DNA of 18,287 nucleotides from an uncultured Flavobacterium sp. (GTDB lineage Bacteria > Bacteroidota > Bacteroidia > Flavobacteriales > Flavobacteriaceae), in NCBI RefSeq assembly GCF_937967675.1, contig NZ_CALBSN010000004.1, positions 1-18,287 on the forward strand, written 5' to 3'. The position numbers and the translations under genes are program-made. Below the pieces are notes generated by a model. It was given only the letters and a program-made list of their open reading frames with translations. It did no database searches and was not told where the DNA came from. Position 1 is the first letter of the stretch. Every line of letters starts with the position of its first letter. This document shows positions 5,690 to 15,200 of this stretch, one piece after another.

Positions 5690-8600
5690 CTACTTTTTAA
5701 CTATCTTTTTATAAAACACTTTGTTATCAATAATTATGTTTAATAAATAAATTCCATCCTGTAAATTATCAATTGAAATTTGTGTTTCTCCTGAACCAAT
5801 ACTTTGTTTGTGAACTATTCTACCATTAATATCAAAAACATTTATTTCGCTATTTTCAACATCAAAATTCAACTTCACAATAAAATAATTTGATGCAGGA
5901 TTAGGATATACCATAATATTATTTTCATAATCAAAACTATCATTTGATAATGCATTAACAATATTTATCATCGCTTGAACCTCTGCAGCTGTTGCTGGTG
6001 ATGAGAACAAGTTTGGATTGGCATCAATATAAGCTTGATAAGCTGACTCATTTGTTACTATAGCTCCAATAATAACTGGTGAAATTGTATTAATCTGTGC
6101 AACTGTTACTACAGAACTAATATTAGATGCATCTGCCTCAATACCTATTTGTGCTAAAACACTTTGTGAAGCATTCACCGCATTTACCATCGCTTGTACC
6201 TCTGCAGCTGTTGCTGGTGATGAGAACAAGTTAGGGTTAGCATCAATATAAGCTTGGTATGCTGACTCATTACCTGCTACTAAACCAGTGATAGCTGGTG
6301 AAATGGTTTGCAATTGACCAACAGTAACCACAGAACTTACTGTATCAGGTGCATCTCCTTCGTTTCCAATCTGTGCTAATACACTTTGTGAAGCATTCAC
6401 CGCATTTACCATCGCTTGAACCTCTGCAGCTGTTGCTGGTGATGAGAACAAGTTAGGGTTAGCATCAATATAATCTTGGTATGCTGACTCATTACCTGTT
6501 ACTAATCCTGTGATAGCTGGTGCAATGGTTTGCAATTGACCAACAGTAACCACAGAGTTTACTGTATCTGGCACATCTCCTTCATTTCCTATTTGTGCTA
6601 ATACACTTTGTGAAGCATTTACCGCATTTACCATCGCTTGTACCTCTGCAGCTGTTGCTGGCGATGAGAACAAGTTAGGGTTAGCGTCAATATACGCTTG
6701 ATAAGCCGATTGATTTGCTACGATTGCTCCTGTAATAGCTGGTGAAATCGAGTTGATTTGAGCAACTGTTACTACTGAAGTAACTACGTTTGGAGAATCT
6801 CCTTCGTTTCCAATTTGTACTAACACACTCGAAGCTCCATTTACAGCATTTACCATCGCTTGAACCTCTGCAGCTGTTGCTGGCGATGAGAACAAGTTAG
6901 GATTAGCATCAATATAATCTTGGTATGCTAACTCATTACCTGCTACTAAGCCAGTGATAGCTGGTGAAATGGTTTGCATTTGTGCTACCGTTACTACAGA
7001 ATTTACTGTATCTGGTGCGTCTCCTTCATTTCCGATTTGTGCTAATACACTTTGAGATGCATTTACTGCATTTACCATTGCTTGAACCTCCGCAGCTGTT
7101 GCTGGTGACGAGAACAAGTTTGGATTCGCATCAATATACGCTTGATAAGCCGATTGATTTGCTACGATTGCTCCTGTAATAGCTGGTGAAATCGAGTTGA
7201 TTTGAGCAACTGTTACTACTGAAGGAACCGTATTTGGTAAATCTCCTTCGTTTCCGATTTGTGCTAATACACTTTGTGAAGCATTTACCGCATTTACCAT
7301 CGCTTGAACCTCTGCAGCAGTTGCTGGTGATGAGAACAAGTTTGGATTAGCATCAATATAATCTTGGTATACAGTTTGGTTACCCGCTACTAAGCCAGTG
7401 ATAGCTGGTGAAATGGTTTGCATTTGTGCTACCGTTACTACAGAATTTACTGTATCTGGTGCGTCTCCTTCATTTCCGATTTGTGCTAATACACTTTGAG
7501 ATGCATTCACCGCATTTACCATTGCTTGAACCTCTGCAACCGTAGCTGGAGATGAGAACAAGTTAGGGTTAGCATCGATATAATCTTGGTAAGCTGATTC
7601 ATTTGCTGCTACTAATCCTGTAATTGCAGGAGAGATAGTTTGCATTTGTGCTACGGTTACCACTGAGTTTACGGTATCCGGTGCATCACCTTCATTACCA
7701 ATTTGTGCTAATACACTTTGTGATGCATTTACCGCATTTACCATCGCTTGAACTTCTGCAGCTGTTGCTGGTGATGAGAACAAGTTAGGATTAGCATCAA
7801 TATAATCTTGGTATACAGTTTGGTTACCCGCTACTAAGCCAGTGATAGCTGGTGAAATGGTTTGCATTTGTGCTACCGTTACTACAGAATTTACTGTATC
7901 TGGTGCGTCTCCTTCATTTCCGATTTGTGCTAAAACACTTTGTGAAGCATTCACCGCATTTACCATTGCTTGAACCTCTGCAGCTGTTGCTGGTGATGAG
8001 AACAAGTTAGGATTAGCATCAATATAATCTTGGTATACAGTTTGGTTACCCGCTACTAAGCCAGTGATAGCTGGTGAAATGGTTTGCATTTGTGCTACCG
8101 TTACTACAGAGTTTACTGTATCTGGTGCATCTCCTTCATTTCCTATTTGTGCCAATACACTTTGAGATGCATTTACTGCATTTACCATTGCTTGAACCTC
8201 TGCAGCTGTTGCTGGCGATGAGAACAAGTTAGGGTTAGCGTCAATATACGCTTGATAAGCCGATTGATTTGCTACGATTGCTCCTGTAATAGCTGGTGAA
8301 ATCGAGTTGATTTGAGCAACTGTTACTACTGAAGGAACCGTATTTGGTAAATCTCCTTCGTTTCCGATTTGTGCTAATACACTTTGTGAAGCATTTACTG
8401 CATTTACCATTGCTTGAACCTCCGCAGCTGTTGCTGGTGACGAGAACAAGTTTGGATTCGCATCTATATAATCTTGGTAAGCAGATTCATTTGCTGCTAC
8501 TAATCCTGTAATTGCAGGAGAAATGGTTTGCATTTGTGCTACCGTTACTACAGAATTTACTGTATCTGGTGCGTCTCCTTCATTTCCGATTTGTGCTAAT

Positions 8601-11600
8601 ACACTTTGAGATGCATTTACTGCATTTACCATTGCTTGTACTTCCGCTTGTGTTGCTGGCGATGAGAACAAGTTTGGATTCGCATCAATATACGCTTGAT
8701 AAGCCGATTGATTTGCTACGATTGCTCCTGTAATAGCTGGTGAAATCGAGTTGATTTGAGCAACTGTTACTACTGAAGGAACCGTATTTGGTAAATCTCC
8801 TTCGTTTCCGATTTGTGCTAAAACACTTTGTGAAGCATTCACCGCATTTACCATTGCTTGAACCTCTGCAACCGTAGCTGGAGATGAGAACAAGTTAGGG
8901 TTAGCATCGATATAATCTTGGTAAGCTGATTCATTTGCTGCTACTAATCCTGTAATTGCAGGAGAGATAGTTTGCATTTGTGCTACGGTTACCACTGAGT
9001 TTACGGTATCCGGTGCATCACCTTCATTACCAATTTGTGCTAATACACTTTGTGATGCATTTACCGCATTTACCATCGCTTGTACTTCCGCTTGTGTTGC
9101 TGGCGATGAGAACAAGTTTGGATTCGCATCAATATACGCTTGATAAGCCGATTGATTTGCTACGATTGCTCCTGTAATAGCTGGTGAAATCGAGTTGATT
9201 TGAGCAACTGTTACTACTGAAGGAACCGTATTTGGTAAATCTCCTTCGTTTCCGATTTGTGCTAATACACTTTGTGAAGCATTTACCGCATTTACCATCG
9301 CTTGAACCTCTGCAACCGTAGCTGGAGATGAGAACAAGTTTGGATTCGCATCTATATAATCTTGGTAAGCTGATTCATTTGCTGCTACTAATCCTGTAAT
9401 TGCAGGAGAGATAGTTTGCATTTGTGCTACGGTTACCACTGAGTTTACTGTATCTGGTGCATCTCCTTCATTACCAATTTGTGCTAATACACTTTGTGAA
9501 GCATTAACCGCATTTACCATCGCTTGAACCTCTGCAGCAGTTGCTGGTGATGAGAACAAGTTTGGATTAGCGTCAATAAAATCTTGGTATGCAGTTTGGT
9601 TACCTGCTACTAATCCTGTAATTGCAGGAGAAATAGTTTGCATTTGTGCTACTGTAACAGTTGAAGCGGCAGAAGTATTATCTGCTTCTTGACCTATTTG
9701 AGTAAGAACATTAACTTGAGTGCCAAAAGTGAAATATTGATTATTGTCTAAGTCAACATTTGTAGCCACCCAATCTGTTCCTACTAAAGTCATTTGAACT
9801 TCTGTTGAACCAGAAGTAAAATCACCATCAGCATCCATAATTAAATAAATCGCACCTAATTGAGCAGGCAATTTAGAAGCTAAAGACGATGTACTTGCAG
9901 GAACACTAATAGTATAGGTAGCATCAGTACCTGTTTCTTTAACATACCAAGTTCTTGCAATTCGTTGGCGCAAATAAGGTGCTCCCGTTGTAGAAAAAGT
10001 ATTGAAAGCAGCAGTTGTATTACCAAAAGCTAAAAAATCTAAGTTGGTAAAAGTACTGGTGTTAGCACTGTTAGTTGCTGTAATTGCAGCTTTGCTGATC
10101 GTTACTAAACTTGAAGGACTTACCGATTTTGATTGTTTTTGTGTTAGTCCAGAAACATTATCACGTCCAATTACAGTAATATTATTGTTAAATGTTGGAT
10201 TTTCAGTAATCGACCAAATAGATGTTGTTCCATTTGATGCGATATAATCATGTGATAATGTTAGACCGTACTTGATACCGAGATATGAATTAACTCTATC
10301 ACGCTCAATATTTGTTAAACTTGAGTTGTAATAGATAACCTCAGGAATATTTCCAGCAAGACCAAATGAATTACCCCCAATTTTGATATAATCATATACA
10401 TCAGCTGTAATGTTATCTGTAAAAGATACGAAGTTACCGTTTAAACCAACAAGTTTATTATTAGTACCAGTTGCACTTGTTATTTGACCAGAAATTAAAT
10501 AGAGCTGATTTGCAGTAAGAACACCTGGATGGGCTCTCAATTGAGTTCCTCCACCGTTGTTAAACCAAAAAATAGCACGATCTACACCACCACCATCTTT
10601 ATTAATTCCTATAGAGAAACGATGCGTACCACTCCCGTTTGTTGAGGTACTAAACCTTAAAATGTGATTATATGTAGGATCAATATCTTGAGATTTAGAA
10701 GCTACACCAAAGGATGTGTACAGACGTCCAAGTGAGGCAGGAGAGAGTGAACCTGTAGCTGGTAATAAGCCATAAAAGTTAGAACCAGCACCTCCACCTT
10801 GCGTTGGAAAAGTGTAATAAGGATTAAAATTAGTTACAGCACTTCCAGAATTTAAAGTTGGAGAACCTGTACCTGTTTCTGTTAAATTGAAAGTTGTATT
10901 TTTTGCTCCCCAAGTTGTAAGGGTTGCATTTACACCGGCGTCATACCAAAGTGCTAAACCATTAGCTACGCCTCCTGGTACAGGAATACTACCTCCAAAG
11001 GAAAAATATTCACCATCGTTAAATGTAACTGTAGCTGTTAAATATGAAACGCCATTTAAAGTTACGTTACCTGTAAGCTCTATAAATGTATCAGAGGAGT
11101 TAAAAGTTGCATCGTTAGATTTTATTAAATTTAAATTACTTATTGCATCTGCTGCAGGCCAAGCAACAGTAACAGTTCCTACTGAACCTGTATTTTGAAC
11201 TCTCCAAATTGCACCAAATCTCAACGGTACATTTGTAGAACCAGGAACCGCAGTGTTAAGAGTCTTTGAACCTCCATTATCACCCCATATCAAGAATTGA
11301 CCGTCTGCTAAATCATTTGTGTTTGCTGGATTGGTATTAAATAATGTAGTACCATTCCCAATTAAAACTTGACTACCAGTGTTGCTACTCATAGATTGTT
11401 TTTGATGCAATCCTGAGGCATTATCACGGGCGATACCAGCTATGTTGTTAGTGTAACCAGAATTAGTACTAGCGGACCAAACTACATTACCTGATGAATT
11501 CAAGTAGTCAAAAGTACCGGTAGTAAAATTGACACTACGTAATGTTGTTCCATATTTTAAAGCTAAGTAACTATCAATTCTATTTTGTTCAGCTGGGGTA

Positions 11601-12370
11601 ATCTGTCTTGAGTAGTAAATAAATTCACCAATATTACCGTTATATGCCGTACCATAATCGCTATCACCACCCACTCTGTAAATATTGTCTGCAAATGTTA
11701 TATTTCCGACATTATTGAAAGATTGAGTAAAACCGTTGTATCTTGTATTTACAAGCAAATTAGCAGCAGTACTACCCAAACCATTTTGCCATGCTGCCCC
11801 AACAATATTAGGTATGTTAATATCAATATTGTTTGATAGTATTGAATTTGCGCCTTGAAAAAAAACGTATTGGTTAGTACCAAAGGAGTAAACTCCAGGA
11901 TAATTCATAACATCTCCAAAACCCATTATCCCTGAATCAAGAGTGGTACTAGCTTGTTTAGAAGCAAAATACAAAGTTCCCTGTGATTTTGCAGTAGCGG
12001 GCCCAGAAAACAAATAAGACATATATTGTTTTGTTCCTGTATTAAAAAACCTTACAGTTGGGTTAAAATTTAATAAAACATTTGGTGTGTAAGTTGGTCT
12101 TGCAGCAGCGGTTGCTTGTGAAAGATTTACACCGTTATTATTAAAATCATTCCATTGTTGAATAGTACTTCCATCAACTGCTGGTGTTGTTCCAGCATTG
12201 GAAAACACTCCCACATCTGCTCTATGCCAAGCAGCTAAACCACTTGTAACACCACCTGGAGCTTGAGCAAAGGTAAAAACTGAAAATAAGAGAACCATAA
12301 ATAAATACGATAATCGATGTCGTAAATAATTGGTATTCAGTTTTAAATTAAAAATAATTTTGTTTTTCAT
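5690..12370 (-). CDS. Giant repeat adhesin-like surface protein with T9SS sorting domain
   Basis: A 2226-residue protein with ATG at 12368-12370. A signal peptide occupies about residues 1-35 (basic start, core YLFMVLLFSVFTFA). Two related modules follow, each opening like a concanavalin/laminin-G-like domain (GGVTSGLAAWHRADVG near 39, GGVANGLALWYDAG near 466) and closing with a segment containing IARDN or IGRDN, GLxQKQS and FxxFG-type motifs. Residues about 887-2142 are 17 near-identical repeats of 73-74 residues with the core YIDANPNLFSSPATAAEV. The last 75 or so residues are a T9SS sorting domain (VYPNPASNYF, INVFDINGRIV, LQDGIYLLNI, end KKIVKK). It should be exported by the type IX system and displayed on the cell as an elongated stalk. 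Adhesion is an inference from architecture. It is probably co-transcribed with the 504-residue gene 34 bases upstream. Confidence 0.9.
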   Translation of the reverse strand: MKNKIIFNLKLNTNYLRHRLSYLFMVLLFSVFTFAQAPGGVTSGLAAWHRADVGVFSNAGTTPAVDGSTIQQWNDFNNNGVNLSQATAAARPTYTPNVLLNFNPTVRFFNTGTKQYMSYLFSGPATAKSQGTLYFASKQASTTLDSGIMGFGDVMNYPGVYSFGTNQYVFFQGANSILSNNIDINIPNIVGAAWQNGLGSTAANLLVNTRYNGFTQSFNNVGNITFADNIYRVGGDSDYGTAYNGNIGEFIYYSRQITPAEQNRIDSYLALKYGTTLRSVNFTTGTFDYLNSSGNVVWSASTNSGYTNNIAGIARDNASGLHQKQSMSSNTGSQVLIGNGTTLFNTNPANTNDLADGQFLIWGDNGGSKTLNTAVPGSTNVPLRFGAIWRVQNTGSVGTVTVAWPAADAISNLNLIKSNDATFNSSDTFIELTGNVTLNGVSYLTATVTFNDGEYFSFGGSIPVPGGVANGLALWYDAGVNATLTTWGAKNTTFNLTETGTGSPTLNSGSAVTNFNPYYTFPTQGGGAGSNFYGLLPATGSLSPASLGRLYTSFGVASKSQDIDPTYNHILRFSTSTNGSGTHRFSIGINKDGGGVDRAIFWFNNGGGTQLRAHPGVLTANQLYLISGQITSATGTNNKLVGLNGNFVSFTDNITADVYDYIKIGGNSFGLAGNIPEVIYYNSSLTNIERDRVNSYLGIKYGLTLSHDYIASNGTTSIWSITENPTFNNNITVIGRDNVSGLTQKQSKSVSPSSLVTISKAAITATNSANTSTFTNLDFLAFGNTTAAFNTFSTTGAPYLRQRIARTWYVKETGTDATYTISVPASTSSLASKLPAQLGAIYLIMDADGDFTSGSTEVQMTLVGTDWVATNVDLDNNQYFTFGTQVNVLTQIGQEADNTSAASTVTVAQMQTISPAITGLVAGNQTAYQDFIDANPNLFSSPATAAEVQAMVNAVNASQSVLAQIGNEGDAPDTVNSVVTVAQMQTISPAITGLVAANESAYQDYIDANPNLFSSPATVAEVQAMVNAVNASQSVLAQIGNEGDLPNTVPSVVTVAQINSISPAITGAIVANQSAYQAYIDANPNLFSSPATQAEVQAMVNAVNASQSVLAQIGNEGDAPDTVNSVVTVAQMQTISPAITGLVAANESAYQDYIDANPNLFSSPATVAEVQAMVNAVNASQSVLAQIGNEGDLPNTVPSVVTVAQINSISPAITGAIVANQSAYQAYIDANPNLFSSPATQAEVQAMVNAVNASQSVLAQIGNEGDAPDTVNSVVTVAQMQTISPAITGLVAANESAYQDYIDANPNLFSSPATAAEVQAMVNAVNASQSVLAQIGNEGDLPNTVPSVVTVAQINSISPAITGAIVANQSAYQAYIDANPNLFSSPATAAEVQAMVNAVNASQSVLAQIGNEGDAPDTVNSVVTVAQMQTISPAITGLVAGNQTVYQDYIDANPNLFSSPATAAEVQAMVNAVNASQSVLAQIGNEGDAPDTVNSVVTVAQMQTISPAITGLVAGNQTVYQDYIDANPNLFSSPATAAEVQAMVNAVNASQSVLAQIGNEGDAPDTVNSVVTVAQMQTISPAITGLVAANESAYQDYIDANPNLFSSPATVAEVQAMVNAVNASQSVLAQIGNEGDAPDTVNSVVTVAQMQTISPAITGLVAGNQTVYQDYIDANPNLFSSPATAAEVQAMVNAVNASQSVLAQIGNEGDLPNTVPSVVTVAQINSISPAITGAIVANQSAYQAYIDANPNLFSSPATAAEVQAMVNAVNASQSVLAQIGNEGDAPDTVNSVVTVAQMQTISPAITGLVAGNELAYQDYIDANPNLFSSPATAAEVQAMVNAVNGASSVLVQIGNEGDSPNVVTSVVTVAQINSISPAITGAIVANQSAYQAYIDANPNLFSSPATAAEVQAMVNAVNASQSVLAQIGNEGDVPDTVNSVVTVGQLQTIAPAITGLVTGNESAYQDYIDANPNLFSSPATAAEVQAMVNAVNASQSVLAQIGNEGDAPDTVSSVVTVGQLQTISPAITGLVAGNESAYQAYIDANPNLFSSPATAAEVQAMVNAVNASQSVLAQIGIEADASNISSVVTVAQINTISPVIIGAIVTNESAYQAYIDANPNLFSSPATAAEVQAMINIVNALSNDSFDYENNIMVYPNPASNYFIVKLNFDVENSEINVFDINGRIVHKQSIGSGETQISIDNLQDGIYLLNIIIDNKVFYKKIVKK
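5942..9709 (-). repeat. Array of 17 tandem 222-bp repeats coding the adhesin stalk
   Basis: The conserved core (encoding DANPNLFSSPAT) recurs 17 times with a strict 222-base period (219 in the first and last units). Two main variants alternate. Type A contains DAPDTVNSVVTVAQMQTISP and LVAANES or LVAGNQT. Type B contains DLPNTVPSVVTVAQINSISP and AIVANQS. In translation order, units 2-7 run A-B-A-B-A-B. The outer units (1 and 14-17) are more diverged than the middle, as expected from unequal crossing-over and gene conversion. One 248-base stretch (7503-7750) is repeated without a difference at 8835-9082, exactly six units away, including uncommon synonymous codons. Confidence 0.95.
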
Positions 12371-12404
12371 TGTTAAAAAATTTAATTAATATTTTGATTA
12401 AAAA

Positions 12405-13919
12405 TTAAAAAGCTTTTACTTGCCTAATTCTAATGTAGGCTTTTGAACCATTGCATGTACCGCCTGGGCAAGTAGAAACATTTACAGTGGCTGGTACAGG
12501 GTTTTGAACTGCAATGGACATTTCTAGTTGATAAAATGTTTTATCATTTGGATCTGCAGATGACCAGTTGACATACTGTATTTCTGGCAAATTGCTGTAG
12601 TAAACGCCAGGATCACCCCAATTTGTAAAATTAGAAGCATTTTGCACCGTTGCTGTAACAAGTGCACTACTACCTGCATATTGCCCAACCCAGGCATTTC
12701 GAGTCATTCTCACTTGATTATTCGCAGCGGTTCCGCTAACAGCACCATTCCAAATCGTGTAAGTATTCTGTATAATGTCTATATCTGAAGTACCAGCGGT
12801 GTTGTACCTTAGCTGAACATTTGTTTCTGGATATGTACCGCCTTGGTAGATAAAAAATCGAGCAGAAAACTTTCCATCTGGAGTAGTACCAACAAATTCA
12901 TAACCAACTCTTGGTGTACTAACAAGAGTCAAAGGACCTGCAAAAGCAACTTCTTTTATTTCAGCATTACTAGAATTTCCAACAACAGCTGTACAAGATT
13001 GTGCTGCTGTTAAAAAAGGAACTAAATTATTTCCTGATGCGCCTTGTATATTTATAGAAGTAGATGTAGGAGATGATACAGTAGGAGTTCCAGTTACCGA
13101 AAAGATTAATTCACCACTACCAAAATTTAGTGTACCAGCTCTCAATACAAATTGTAATCCATTTACCGTCACAGTAGCACCAGCATCATAGGTACCTCCA
13201 TTGCCACCAGTGTAAGGTACTTTTAAATTTCCAACATAAGGTGTTCCACTAGTATAAGATTGTGGTTCAAGAGTAGCATTCGAACACAAAAGTGTAGCTA
13301 TAGCAGGAGGAGTTAATGAAGAATTGTCAAATTTTCTCCATTCCGTTCCATTCCAAAAGTACAAACCTTGTGTAAAAATTGTTCCAATATTGTAAATGAT
13401 TAAACCAACAGGCTGGTTTGAAACTAAACCATCGCCATCAGAGTTTAAATCTAAAGTGCGAGAAGTTAGATTAATTCGCGGTATTAATATCCCTTGGTTA
13501 ACAGATGACACATCAAGTTTGGCATAAGCATTAGGAATTGCACTTCCAACCGCGACACTACCACTTCTACCTATATTAGAGGTAACGTCTTCACCTGTTA
13601 CTGCCCAAGCATCACCATCAGCAATTCCAGACACAGGTATCCAAGCAGTACCATTCCAATAATGAAATCCTCTTGTAAAAGTACCAGAATCGGCAATCAA
13701 ATACACCAATTGACCATTTACAGTACCATTTACAGATAAGGAGTTAACTCTGGGCACAAGAATTCCATCACCAGGATCAACGGTTCCTGGAGTGGTAGTA
13801 TGATTTTTAGCTCTTACATCCAGAGTTGCTTCAGGTGTAACTGTAGCAATCCCAACTTGACTAAAAGAAAATTCAAATATAAATAAGAGCAGAATAGAGA
13901 GAATTGATTTTTTACACAT
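12405..13919 (-). CDS. Exported tail-fibre-like surface protein (504 residues)
   Basis: The ATG lies at 13917-13919. A signal peptide is clear (MCKKSILSILLLFIFEFSFS, cleavage about residue 20). Two similar modules follow, at about residues 21-97 and 112-198. Each has an IGxxxP-like or related 'LDV' segment, a GILVPRVN/GILIPRIN motif and a closing FHYWNGTAWIPV or LYFWNGTEWRKF. This layout resembles phage tail-fibre and collar-like repeats found in many flavobacterial secreted proteins. Residues about 207-310 form a third beta-rich module (GGTYDAGATVTVNGLQF), and the C-terminal 190 residues are unrecognised. The end (YIRIRQVKAF) lacks the features of a T9SS type A sorting domain, so its route to the surface is unclear. 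The giant adhesin gene follows after 34 bases, so a joint role at the surface is likely but inferred. Confidence 0.8.
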   Translation of the reverse strand: MCKKSILSILLLFIFEFSFSQVGIATVTPEATLDVRAKNHTTTPGTVDPGDGILVPRVNSLSVNGTVNGQLVYLIADSGTFTRGFHYWNGTAWIPVSGIADGDAWAVTGEDVTSNIGRSGSVAVGSAIPNAYAKLDVSSVNQGILIPRINLTSRTLDLNSDGDGLVSNQPVGLIIYNIGTIFTQGLYFWNGTEWRKFDNSSLTPPAIATLLCSNATLEPQSYTSGTPYVGNLKVPYTGGNGGTYDAGATVTVNGLQFVLRAGTLNFGSGELIFSVTGTPTVSSPTSTSINIQGASGNNLVPFLTAAQSCTAVVGNSSNAEIKEVAFAGPLTLVSTPRVGYEFVGTTPDGKFSARFFIYQGGTYPETNVQLRYNTAGTSDIDIIQNTYTIWNGAVSGTAANNQVRMTRNAWVGQYAGSSALVTATVQNASNFTNWGDPGVYYSNLPEIQYVNWSSADPNDKTFYQLEMSIAVQNPVPATVNVSTCPGGTCNGSKAYIRIRQVKAF

Positions 13920-13951
13920 GTTTTGCAGGGGTTGTAGGGATTAAAACACCG

Positions 13952-13959
13952 CAAATATA
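13952..13959 (-). promoter_or_regulatory. Candidate -7 promoter element of the 504-residue/adhesin operon
   Basis: The minus strand reads TATATTTG, matching TAnnTTTG, about 32 bases before the ATG of the 504-residue gene and after the upstream terminator. A TTTG lies 11 bases further upstream (complement of 13971-13974), which is closer than the usual -33 spacing, so the full promoter is uncertain. Confidence 0.45.
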
Positions 13960-13992
13960 TGTAGGCAGTACAAAACAGGTGAAATAAAAAAA

Positions 13993-14033
13993 CCCTCAAA
14001 AACACGCAAAATAATTTTACGTGTTTTTGAGGG
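13993..14033 (-). terminator. Rho-independent terminator after the LuxR-type regulator
   Basis: A perfect 14-bp stem CCCTCAAAAACACG (13993-14006) / CGTGTTTTTGAGGG (14020-14033) with a 13-base loop lies 23 bases beyond the regulator stop. On the minus strand it is followed by a run of seven T residues (complement of 13986-13992). It isolates the regulator transcript from the 504-residue/adhesin operon. Confidence 0.9.
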
Positions 14034-14056
14034 AAGTAAATGGGATTTTATTTTTA

Positions 14057-14966
14057 CTAAGAAGAAATAAAATAAACACTGAATTTTTCTGTTAAATTTA
14101 GTTTTTTCTTTATTCTATATTTTCTGCTTTCAACAGATTTAGGAGTTGTATTTGAAATTTGAGCAATATCCTTTGTATTGAGTCCTAGTTTAGTGAGTGC
14201 ACATATATAAAGTTCATTAACCGTTAAATCTTTATCATAAAATAGCTCTGAATTAAAAAAATCAGGATAAATAATTTCAAATTTTTCCAAAAACAATATG
14301 TTATTAATTTTTGCAATTTCAATAAGTTCTTCTAAATCTTTACTGTTTAAATTTTGAACCTTACTTTCCGAAGTTGTATTTAATACTTTATTAAAAACAA
14401 TTTTAGAATTATGATGCTCTCTCTGATATAAAAATATTAAATTATAACTAATAACTAATAAACAGGTTAAAATTGCAGAAATATTGTGTAAATCGATATT
14501 TATGTTTATATTTTGACTAGTTTCTTTAAAATAAATTTCTGAAAAACCAAGTAATACAAAAATTAAAAAAGTGATAAGTATGATGATTAAAATTTTAATT
14601 TTATCTGTTTTTAAATCAAATATTAGAGGGATGCTAGTAATAATGGTAAACTGGAAAAAAGCATTGTTAATAATAAAATTTAAAGAGTAAGCAACTAAAT
14701 AATGTAAAAAAATTTAAGTAAATAATAAAAAATAGTGCGAGAATCTTTAAATTATTAAGAGTGAAAGAAAAAAACTTAATGACAAAAATTGCTGAAAAAG
14801 TAAAAATAAATGTTGCTAAATGAATTAGACTATAAATTGATAACCCATCATATAAAAAAAATATTAAAAAGTAGTATAAATATATAAAAGATAAAAAAAT
14901 TAAATATCTTCTTATATTTTTATAATAATCATTAGAGAAAATTTGAAATTTAAATCCGCTATACAT
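14057..14966 (-). pseudogene. Membrane-anchored LuxR-type (HTH) transcriptional regulator, broken by a frameshift
   Basis: A first frame opens with ATG at 14964-14966 and ends at 14667. A second frame, open from 14713 to the stop at 14057, has no start codon for its first 410 or so bases. Removing one base from the run of seven A residues at 14706-14712 joins them into one 302-residue protein. The joined product has about six membrane segments (residues roughly 20-165), a charged linker and a C-terminal LuxR-type HTH (about 247-291: LTVNELYICALTKLGLNTKD, then a second helix pair with KSVESRKYRIKKKL). This architecture is common in Bacteroidota for membrane-bound regulators. It lies directly upstream of the adhesin operon on the same strand, so it may control surface genes. 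The break may be real, phase-variable, corrected by slippage, or a sequencing error. Confidence 0.75.
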
Positions 14967-14985
14967 ACCACCCGTATTTGAATTT

Positions 14986-14993
14986 CAAAAATA
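14986..14993 (-). promoter_or_regulatory. Candidate -7 promoter element of the LuxR-type regulator
   Basis: The minus strand reads TATTTTTG (TAnnTTTG), about 20 bases before the ATG at 14966. No convincing -33 TTTG at standard spacing. It lies in the 234-base divergent region shared with the plus-strand esterase gene. A plus-strand TATTTTTG at 15031-15038 could serve the esterase with a leader of about 160 bases. Confidence 0.35.
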
Positions 14994-15200
14994 AAACAAA
15001 AAAAGGTTCTATTAGTATAATTGTATTATGTATTTTTGATGTATTGTTTATTTTTTTCTTCATTACAAATTATCAAACACGATTTACGAATAATAAAGAG
15101 ATTTTACACTCGTAAAAGCAGAAAAAAATTAAAAAAAATACAACGGCATGTTTTTGGTTACATTTCCGTTTACATCTTAAAACCCTCTAATCCATTGATA

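Noticed and set aside
6964..9177. Plus-strand frames of 65-73 codons repeated across the adhesin array, and further ones at 10002-11198
   Set aside because: They are antisense shadows of the adhesin reading frame, Leu/His-rich and recurring only because the repeat recurs.
5942..9709. Possible CRISPR or intergenic repeat array because of strict periodicity
   Set aside because: The 222-base period is coding throughout in one frame and has no spacer/repeat distinction. It is a protein repeat array.
13814..14005. 63-codon minus-strand frame overlapping the start of the 504-residue gene
   Set aside because: It overlaps the signal-peptide coding region in another frame and runs through the terminator. 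Chance frame.
15021..15200. N-terminal extension of the esterase from a TTG at 15021
   Set aside because: It would place 60 basic residues before a clear signal peptide. The ATG at 15201 starts the signal peptide exactly.
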